From assembly GCA_030614645.1 (NCBI GenBank), contig JAUWTR010000126.1, positions 1 through 5,862 of the forward strand: 5,862 bases of DNA, read 5' to 3'. Under the pieces are notes generated by a model. The model saw nothing but the letters and a program-made list of their open reading frames with translations. It was not told the origin of the DNA and did no database searches. Shown here piece after piece: positions 1 through 4,861 of this stretch. How positions within the stretch are numbered: the first letter of the stretch is position 1; each line of letters opens with the position of its first letter. A program made the translations under genes and the position numbers. Origin of the DNA: Candidatus Aminicenantota bacterium (GTDB taxonomy: Bacteria > Acidobacteriota > Aminicenantia > Aminicenantales > Aminicenantaceae).

Positions 1-796
1 AACATCCCCCCCCATGACTTCCAACACCGCCATAGGTATCAACAATAATCTTTCTTCCTGTAACACCTGAATCAGCAAAAGGACCACCCTGTTCGAAACG
101 CCCAGTACGGTTTATAAAAAGCTTGGTGTTCTTATCCAGCATTTGCGCTGGGATGATTTTTTTAATCACCATTTCCTCGATATCCGCCCGCAGGTCTTCT
201 ATTTTTATTTCCGGATTATGCTGGGCAGCTATAACCACAGCATCCACTCGCTGAGGCATATTGTTTTGATATTCAACTGTAACTTGAGATTTTCCATCTG
301 GCCGTAAGTAATTCAAACTATTATCTCGCCGCAGCTGGCTAAGTTTTTTAACCAGTTTATGTGCCAGCATTATTGGTAAAGGCATAAGCTCATCTGTTTC
401 TTTACAGGCATAACCAAACATCAGCCCTTGATCTCCGGCTCCCTGTTCATGCCCTTCGAATTCATTGACACCCTGGGAAATATCAGGAGACTGTTCATGT
501 ATTGAAGACAGTACACAGCAGGTCTTATAGTCAAATCCATACTCAGCTTGTGTATAACCAATTTCCTTTACAGTATCTCTTACTATCTTTTGAAAATCAG
601 AGTACCCCTTACTTGAAATCTCTCCTGCTAATAAAACCAACCCTGTGGTGGTCAATGTTTCACATGCTACCCGGCTTTTCGGATCCTGAGAAATTAGGTC
701 GTCAAGAATCGCATCAGAAATTTGATCGCAGACTTTATCTGGGTGTCCTTCAGTTACAGATTCAGAAGTGAAAAAATATTTTCCATTTTTACTCAT
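1..796 (-). CDS. metK: S-adenosylmethionine synthetase (methionine adenosyltransferase), 3' part cut by window edge
   Basis: Cytosolic enzyme that makes S-adenosylmethionine from methionine and ATP, releasing phosphate and pyrophosphate. The reading frame is open from the ATG at 796 to base 1, giving 265 complete codons; family members are about 380-400 residues, so roughly a third is missing. Visible signatures are [20 protein letters not shown] at residues 11-30 (His18 and Asp20 in the ATP-binding loop), [12 protein letters not shown] at 119-130, [12 protein letters not shown] at 165-176, and [13 protein letters not shown] followed by DTYGG at 237-257. The frame ends in HGGGC, where the family continues into FSGKD. 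The start is fixed by AGGAGG at 806-811 (minus strand), 9 nt from the ATG. A run of eight C at 6-13 encodes the GGG, but the frame is conserved through it, so I see no lesion. The gene diverges from the plus-strand cluster. Identification is very secure. Confidence 0.97.
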   Translation of the reverse strand, partial: MSKNGKYFFTSESVTEGHPDKVCDQISDAILDDLISQDPKSRVACETLTTTGLVLLAGEISSKGYSDFQKIVRDTVKEIGYTQAEYGFDYKTCCVLSSIHEQSPDISQGVNEFEGHEQGAGDQGLMFGYACKETDELMPLPIMLAHKLVKKLSQLRRDNSLNYLRPDGKSQVTVEYQNNMPQRVDAVVIAAQHNPEIKIEDLRADIEEMVIKKIIPAQMLDKNTKLFINRTGRFEQGGPFADSGVTGRKIIVDTYGGVGSHGGGC

Positions 797-843
797 CTTG
801 TTTAACCTCCTTTTCTAAAAAAGCAAAAAAACATTAATTAAGA

Positions 844-872
844 AAAATAGCATAAATATGTACTGTTTTCAA
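844..872 (-). promoter_or_regulatory. Candidate sigma70-type promoter of metK
   Basis: On the minus strand a -35 box TTGAAA (872-867) is followed by a 17-nt spacer and a -10 box TATTTT (849-844). The -10 is preceded by TGC, an extended -10 signature. Transcription would start near 837, leaving a leader of only about 40 nt before the metK ATG. That is too short for a SAM riboswitch, and none of the SAM aptamer cores I know is visible upstream. It is placed by motif match only. Confidence 0.5.
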
Positions 873-935
873 GAAGAACCATGCCAGGAGTTCCCCCAAT
901 TTTTTATAAACATCTGAGCATTAAGCAAAAAAATG

Positions 936-1014
936 GAGATATGGGGACATCATACTTAATTCTGAATTATAGAAACGATTTCTGAATTAATTAAGTATGA
1001 TGTCCCCATATCTC
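936..1014. repeat. Perfect 26-bp inverted repeat with 27-nt loop (mobile-element-like)
   Basis: The left arm 936-961 and right arm 989-1014 are exact reverse complements. Each contains the core ATATGGGGACATCATACTTA or its complement. The 27-nt loop (962-988) carries a smaller hairpin, AGAAA (971-975) with TTTCT (979-983). The octamer TCTGAATT occurs twice, at 961-968 and 981-988. There is no T-tract to suggest an intrinsic terminator, and the element lies upstream of both flanking genes, not behind a gene. A long perfect palindrome with a GGGGACA block resembles ends found beside IS200/REP-associated transposases in my experience. No transposase is present here, so a MITE or an IS footprint is my inference. 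Confidence 0.75.
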
Positions 1015-1110
1015 GTAATTTTATCATTGGCACTTTTTACCTTGATGAAATTCTGGTATGGCTGAAGCAACATTGAAAATTTAGCCTTCTGATGATGCTT
1101 TTCGAGAGAA

Positions 1111-1125
1111 TCCGACGTAGTCGGA
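1111..1125. repeat. Short perfect hairpin, TCCGAC-GTA-GTCGGA
   Basis: Six base pairs close a three-base loop inside the GC-rich segment. The arms do not extend further and no T-run follows, so it does not qualify as a terminator. Its position in the probable foreign segment, about 100 bp from the larger inverted repeat, makes it a possible REP-like piece of the same element. Confidence 0.4.
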
Positions 1126-1310
1126 CGATGAGTATGTTTGACCCACGGACGGGGGGAGTTACACAGGCACCGAGAAAAACGAAGAAGAATGGCGTTAAAA
1201 ATCTGAACGATCACAAGCCACACCTGAATTTCATCTATTTCACCGCGAATCCACTGCACCAAAGTAGATGGGGTAAGATCGGCTCATGAATAATCCAGGT
1301 TAAGTAAGAG

Positions 1311-1339
1311 TTGAATTATTTTTATATGCATGATAAAAA
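1311..1339 (+). promoter_or_regulatory. Weak candidate promoter for the anti-sigma-type kinase gene
   Basis: A -35-like TTGAAT (1311-1316) lies 17 nt upstream of a poor -10-like TAAAAA (1334-1339) in the sequence TGATAAAAAT. The initiation point would fall only about 15 nt before the ATG at 1359. The match is marginal in AT-rich DNA. It is listed because no better promoter is visible between the inverted repeat and the gene. Confidence 0.25.
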
Positions 1340-1358
1340 TAAATTAAATTGGCGTTAA

Positions 1359-1769
1359 ATGACAAAATTAAAAGTTAAGAGCAATCTATCTGAACTTAAT
1401 AAAATCAGATTTTTTATTAGAAAAAATATCCAATTATCAGAGATTTCAGAAAAAGAATTTTACATAATTGAACTTTCCCTTTTAGAGATTTGTATTAATA
1501 TCATTCGTTATGCCTATCCCGGGAAAAAAGGTTCTATCTACTTAAAAACCTGGAAGGAAAAAAGTAAATTTTATTTTGAAATAAAAGATGAGGGGATTCC
1601 TTTTAATCCCACTAAAGTTAAGAAACCTGACATTGAAGAGATCATGACTTCCGGTAAAAAGGGCGGTTTGGGAGTTTATCTTACCCTGAAACTTATGGAT
1701 GGATTTTTCTATAAACGTGAAAACGACCAAAACGTTCTAACCATATATAAAAAAATTTCCAGCGCTTGA
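1359..1769 (+). CDS. RsbW/SpoIIAB-like anti-sigma factor serine/threonine kinase (GHKL ATPase)
   Basis: A 136-residue single-domain GHKL protein, about the normal length for RsbW/SpoIIAB-type kinases. These bind a sigma factor and phosphorylate an anti-anti-sigma (STAS) protein in the cytosol. The ATP-binding boxes are in order. The N-box is EICINIIRYAYP at residues 43-54, with Glu43 as likely catalytic base and Asn47 as Mg ligand. The G1 box is DEGIPFNP at 77-84 (Asp77, Gly79). The G2 box is KKGGLGVYLTLKLMD at 100-114. No membrane segment or receiver domain is attached. The start is the only reasonable ATG, but its ribosome site is weak (GGCG at 1351-1354). No STAS protein, phosphatase or sigma factor is adjacent, so the partner is unknown. 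The stop codon overlaps the -35 box of the next gene's promoter. The fold assignment is strong; the exact regulatory role is inferred. Confidence 0.87.
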   Translation: MTKLKVKSNLSELNKIRFFIRKNIQLSEISEKEFYIIELSLLEICINIIRYAYPGKKGSIYLKTWKEKSKFYFEIKDEGIPFNPTKVKKPDIEEIMTSGKKGGLGVYLTLKLMDGFFYKRENDQNVLTIYKKISSA

Positions 1770-1794
1770 CAAATCCAGTTTATTATTTAATAAT
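1766..1794 (+). promoter_or_regulatory. Strong sigma70-type promoter for the ribbon-helix-helix gene
   Basis: A perfect TTGACA (1766-1771) is separated by 17 nt from AATAAT (1789-1794), five of six matches to TATAAT. Transcription would begin near 1801, just before the Shine-Dalgarno. The -35 box includes the TGA stop of the upstream kinase gene. The -10 overlaps a palindrome, TTATTA-tt-TAATAA (1780-1793), a possible operator for autoregulation by the RHH protein. Confidence 0.65.
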
Positions 1795-1818
1795 ACAACA
1801 CTCTGATAGGAGCCTCAT

Positions 1819-2058
1819 ATGAGTGTAAATAAAAAAACAGACAGCAAAGTTACAATCAAGATTCCCAGGACCTTATATAACAAACTCGTTACTATTGTAT
1901 CAGGTAGTGGATTTAATTCAGTCACTGACTTTATAATTTATGTTCTCCGTGATTTAATGTCCTATAGTAATATTCCTGATAAAAGTGAAAACAGTAATTT
2001 ATCCAAAGAAGAAATTAGGGCTATCCGCAAACGCCTCAAATCACTTGGCTACCTGTAG
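1819..2058 (+). CDS. Ribbon-helix-helix (CopG/Arc-type) DNA-binding protein linked to sat
   Basis: A 79-residue protein with the RHH layout. Strand VTIKIPR at residues 11-17 would enter the DNA major groove as a two-stranded sheet in the dimer. A first helix follows at about 18-28. A GSGF turn at 29-32 leads to a second helix, SVTDFIIYVLRDLM, at 34-47. A Ser/Asn-rich linker (48-60) is followed by a basic C-terminal helix ending KRLKSLGYL (71-79). The start is well supported by AGGAG at 1808-1812, 6 nt upstream. It has its own promoter and sits 97 nt upstream of sat on the same strand. A role in controlling the sulfate-activation genes or itself is inferred from position. An antitoxin is less likely because no toxin gene adjoins it. 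The fold call is fairly sure; the target is not known. Confidence 0.82.
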   Translation: MSVNKKTDSKVTIKIPRTLYNKLVTIVSGSGFNSVTDFIIYVLRDLMSYSNIPDKSENSNLSKEEIRAIRKRLKSLGYL

Positions 2059-2085
2059 GATAGTTTATAGCTCAAAATACATAGC

Positions 2086-2094
2086 TGATATAAT
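2086..2094 (+). promoter_or_regulatory. Extended -10 promoter upstream of sat
   Basis: TG-A-TATAAT (2086-2094) is a perfect extended -10 element. A second, overlapping TATAAT lies at 2094-2099. No good -35 is seen, which is tolerable for extended -10 promoters. Transcription would start near 2101, giving a leader of about 55 nt. The pentamer TAGCT recurs at 2068-2072, 2082-2086 and 2121-2125 around it and could be regulator half-sites. AGCAC (2102-2106) and GTGCT (2126-2130) could form a weak 5-bp stem in the leader. Confidence 0.5.
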
Positions 2095-2155
2095 ATAATC
2101 TAGCACTTATTATTAACTATTAGCTGTGCTTGAAATATTAATAAAGGAGTAATAA

Positions 2156-3330
2156 ATGACATCTCAACTTGTTCCACCTCATGGAGGTAAATTAAGGCCT
2201 CTTCTTCTGGAAGGAGAAGAGCACAAACAAAACTTAGGAAAGGCAAATATGCTGCCAAAAATCCGCCTTTCTTCCCGGGAAACATCTGACTTAATAATGA
2301 TGGCCATCGGGGCTTTCAGCCCCCTGAATGGCTTTATGGGAAAAGATGATTATGAAAATGTAGTTGAAAATATGCAGCTTTCAAATGGCATTTTATGGCC
2401 CATTCCAATTACCCTTTCTGTTACGAAAAAACAAGCAGAATCTCTCCCACTTGAATCTGAGGCCGCCCTTGTTGATGACGAATCTGATGAGATTATGGGA
2501 ATTATGACCATCCAGGAAAAATTCATCTATAACAAAAAAAATGAATCCAGGAAAGTGTTTCTCACAGAAGATGAGGCTCATCCAGGAGTTGCAAAGTTTA
2601 CACTCAGAAAGAAATTCTCCTGGGTGGCCCCTTAAAAGCACTCAGTGAAGGGCCTTACCCTAAAATCTATGGCAAACACTACGGACGCCCTAAAGATACC
2701 CGCAAAATATTCAAAAAACGAGACTGGTCCACAGTTGCAGCTTTTCAAACCAGAAATCCGATCCACAGAAGCCATGAATATTGCACTAAAATCGCTTTAG
2801 AAGTCTCAGACGGAATTCTCATTCATCCTTTGGTGGGAAAGCTCAAAGCAGGTGATATTCCCGCTGATATCCGCATGAAATGCTATGAGATTTTGCTTCA
2901 GAAATATTATCCCAAAGACAGAGTAGTACTTAAGGTCTATCCCATGGAAATGCGCTATGGAGGGCCAAGGGAAGCTCTCCTGCATGCAATTTTCCGCCAG
3001 AATTACGGTTGTAGCCATCTTATCATCGGCCGTGACCATGCCGGAGTTGGTGATTATTACGGACCGTTTGATGCCCAGAAGATTTTTGCTGAAATAGAAA
3101 ATGACGCTCTTTATATTAAACCACTAAATATTGACTGGACTTTTTGGTGTCATAAATGCGATGGCATGGCTTCGATGAAGACATGTCCCCACAGCAAAGA
3201 AGACCGGGTTCTTATCAGCGGTACAAAAGTAAGAGAGCTTCTGGCAAATGGCGAGATGCCCCCCAAAGAATTCAGCCGTCCAGAAGTTGCTGAGATCTTA
3301 GTTGATTATTATAAAAATCAGAAAAATTGA
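2156..3330 (+). pseudogene. sat: Sulfate adenylyltransferase (ATP sulfurylase), interrupted by a -1 frameshift
   Basis: Encodes the single-chain ATP sulfurylase that forms adenylylsulfate (APS) and pyrophosphate from sulfate and ATP in the cytosol. As read, the first frame stops at 2633-2635 after 159 codons. The rest continues in another frame (codons starting at 2593, 2596 and so on) to the stop at 3328-3330. Restoring one A in the run at 2593-2595 gives a continuous 391-residue protein, normal for the family. The joined reading there is [16 protein letters not shown], which fits the family far better than the terminal [13 protein letters not shown] of the first frame. Motifs, in restored numbering, are LVPPHGGKL (5-13), GAFSPLNGFM (52-61), catalytic [11 protein letters not shown] (198-208; 2746-2778) and GRDHAGVG (292-299; 3028-3051). 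A Cys-x2-Cys-x8-Cys-x-His cluster (3148-3192) resembles the zinc site of bacterial enzymes such as that of Thermus. The start is supported by AAGGAGT at 2144-2150. No other lesion is visible, so this is a recent mutation or a sequence error. An intact C-terminal ORF could start at the internal ATG at 2830. Confidence 0.95.
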
Positions 3331-3387
3331 ATTTCCAAAATATTTACTATCCTGAATTATTTACCCAAAATATTGGAGAAAAAAATT

Positions 3388-4002
3388 ATGACAATACAAA
3401 AAGCCACCAACATCTATTGGCATAAAGGCGCAATAACTAAACAGGACCGGGAAAGGCTTCTTCAGCAAAATGGCATTGTGCTCTGGTTTACAGGATTATC
3501 CGGTTCAGGTAAATCTACTCTTGCTCTTGCCGTAGAAGAAAAACTGTTCGAAAGGGGGCATCTGTGTATGGTCCTGGATGGAGACAATATCCGCCATGGC
3601 CTTAATAAAAACCTCGGCTTTTCCCCGGAAGACAGGGAAGAAAACATAAGACGCATCGGCGAAGTCTCTAAGCTTTTTTCAGATGCTGGATTAATCACAA
3701 TGACAGCTTTTATCTCTCCTTACCGGAAAGACAGGGACCAAACGCGGGGGCTATTAAAAGATGGTGAGTTTGTTGAGATATTCGTTAAAGTTCCCCTGGA
3801 TATAGCTGAAGAGAGAGACCCTAAAGGCCTCTATAAAAAAGCCCGAGCCGGCGAGATACAGGAATTTACCGGAATATCCGCTCCTTATGAGGAACCGTTG
3901 AATCCGGAGCTGGTCATTGATACTGGGAAGATGAACCTTGCTGAAAGTGTAAGAACAGTCGTACACTTTTTAGAAGAGCGGGAGATAATAAAAAAGGCCT
4001 GA
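3388..4002 (+). CDS. cysC: Adenylylsulfate (APS) kinase
   Basis: A 204-residue cytosolic kinase that phosphorylates the 3'-OH of APS to give PAPS, the sulfuryl donor for sulfotransferases and PAPS reductase. It has the P-loop GLSGSGKST (residues 36-44), DGDNIRHGLNKNLGF (64-78), and EDREENIRRIGEVSKLF (81-97). FISPYRKDRD (108-117) contains the conserved Ser110, and ERDPKGLYKKARAGEI (142-157) forms the lid. FTGISAPYEEP (160-170) completes the pattern. All key residues are present and length is typical. I chose ATG 3388 because GGAG at 3375-3378 lies 9 nt upstream. A TTG at 3373 would lengthen the frame but overlaps that ribosome site. Only 57 nt separate it from the sat stop with no terminator between, so the two are presumably co-transcribed. 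It is a stand-alone kinase, not fused to Sat or CysN. The identification is secure. Confidence 0.96.
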   Translation: MTIQKATNIYWHKGAITKQDRERLLQQNGIVLWFTGLSGSGKSTLALAVEEKLFERGHLCMVLDGDNIRHGLNKNLGFSPEDREENIRRIGEVSKLFSDAGLITMTAFISPYRKDRDQTRGLLKDGEFVEIFVKVPLDIAEERDPKGLYKKARAGEIQEFTGISAPYEEPLNPELVIDTGKMNLAESVRTVVHFLEEREIIKKA

Positions 4003-4827
4003 TCAATAAAGAACCGTATCTTCTCCCCTTTCTTTTATCGATTTCCCAATTTCTTTCAGGATAATGTTGCGGCGCAAGAGCACAGCCTGGATTTCTTTAT
4101 CTTTAAGATATTCACCAACTATTCCTTTGATAAGTTCAAAATCCATAGATTTAAGTTTATCGACAAATTCCCGGGGAAGCTGCTTCATCGGCTTTTCCCC
4201 GCTGATTCCCTTGAGTCCATACATAAGTCTTTTTGTATGTTTTTTTGAAGAACGGAAAGAACGTGAATGGTCTATTAGGATCATTCTCCAGTCTTCAGTA
4301 ATCAGGATATTTCCCATATGCCGGTCTTCATTAGCTATCAGGCTATCAAATGCCCTCTGTAAATAAGTGGCCCGGTTCCAATAATAGACCTTATAGGAAG
4401 GTGTTTTAATTTTTTCATTGGTTTTAGTCCTGAGATTCATCTTATAATCAGCCCAAACCTGGCATGAACCCCGGTCTCCATGGAAACGGCGTTCGACTGT
4501 AGGAGGTACCATGTTTAAACCCAGGTATTTATCCAGACGGTAAGCAGCGATCTCCCACTTCCAGCCTTCAATAGAACCTTTCAACCTTCCTTCCGGATTT
4601 TTCCACAACGCATTTCTTGTTATTCCATCTTTAGAAAGAGTAAGTGTCCAAGGATTGGTTACCGCCAAGCGACCGGTCTGTTGAGTCTGGTCAACCACTT
4701 CAGCTATTTTTAAAAAATTTTCCCATTTTACTCTTTCCTTCAGTTCCTCAGGATTAAACTGGGCATAAAGCGGTAGAGAAAAAATCATACTTGCAACTAT
4801 CAAGTTAGTAAAAATCTTATTTTTCAT
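4003..4827 (-). CDS. Exported protein-kinase-like / PI3-4-kinase-like protein
   Basis: A 274-residue protein with an N-terminal signal peptide (basic MKNK, hydrophobic residues 5-20, probable cleavage after LYA at 20-22), so it likely acts outside the cytoplasm. The mature part looks like the PI3/4-kinase, HipA and FAM20 branch of kinase folds. Lys76 in ALWKNPEG could bind nucleotide and Glu92 in KWEIAAYRLDKYLG could be the helix-C glutamate. LNMVPPTVERR (104-114) follows. The catalytic loop is NEDRHMGNIL (166-175), with Asp168, His170 and Asn173. The metal-binding segment is LIDHSRSF (184-191; Asp186). The substrate (protein, lipid or sugar) cannot be told from sequence. The frame is open further upstream, but AGGAG at 4836-4840, 8 nt before this ATG, fixes the start; a closer ATG at 4833 is only 2 nt from it. 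It lies 34 nt downstream of the carrier gene on the same strand, probably in one operon. Confidence 0.72.
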   Translation of the reverse strand: MKNKIFTNLIVASMIFSLPLYAQFNPEELKERVKWENFLKIAEVVDQTQQTGRLAVTNPWTLTLSKDGITRNALWKNPEGRLKGSIEGWKWEIAAYRLDKYLGLNMVPPTVERRFHGDRGSCQVWADYKMNLRTKTNEKIKTPSYKVYYWNRATYLQRAFDSLIANEDRHMGNILITEDWRMILIDHSRSFRSSKKHTKRLMYGLKGISGEKPMKQLPREFVDKLKSMDFELIKGIVGEYLKDKEIQAVLLRRNIILKEIGKSIKERGEDTVLY

Positions 4828-4861
4828 CCCCATATCTCCTTTTCCTGTTTTTTTATTCAGG

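Larger units (their letters stand above)
1015..1358. other. Gene-free stretch with GC-rich, probably foreign or decayed DNA
   Basis: No convincing gene lies here. Bases 1091-1290 are about 47% GC by hand count, against about 27% in the first 200 bases of the next gene. Open frames exist on both strands (1092-1289 plus; 987-1262 minus), but neither has a ribosome-binding site, a recognisable motif or a sensible composition. The minus frame also runs into the inverted repeat. The stretch contains the short palindrome at 1111-1125. From about 1300 the sequence returns to AT-rich and probably holds the promoter of the next gene. It may be the remnant of an inserted element whose end is the repeat at 936-1014. 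Confidence 0.5.

Noticed and set aside
1..16. Run of eight C as a possible frameshift in metK
   Set aside because: Reading straight through gives HGGGC, exactly the family motif, so the frame is intact here.
502..771. Plus-strand open frame within metK
   Set aside because: It is an antisense shadow of strongly conserved metK sequence.
797..935. Possible SAM riboswitch in the metK leader
   Set aside because: I find none of the core motifs of SAM-I, SAM-II or related aptamers. The best promoter leaves only about a 40-nt leader. The one stem seen (GAAC/GTTC near 881-897) is short and lies upstream of that promoter.
987..1262. 91-codon open frame on the minus strand
   Set aside because: It reads into the inverted repeat, has no ribosome site and no domain signal.
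1092..1289. 65-codon open frame on the plus strand in the GC-rich segment
   Set aside because: No Shine-Dalgarno, no recognisable motif, odd Arg/Lys-rich start, and it lies in DNA that looks foreign or decayed.
1190..1359. Ten-base direct repeat TGGCGTTAAA (1190-1199 and 1350-1359)
   Set aside because: The match is short and does not extend. It is plausible by chance in a window of this size.
3331..3387. Terminator between sat and cysC
   Set aside because: The gap is AT-rich but has no stable hairpin followed by a T-run.
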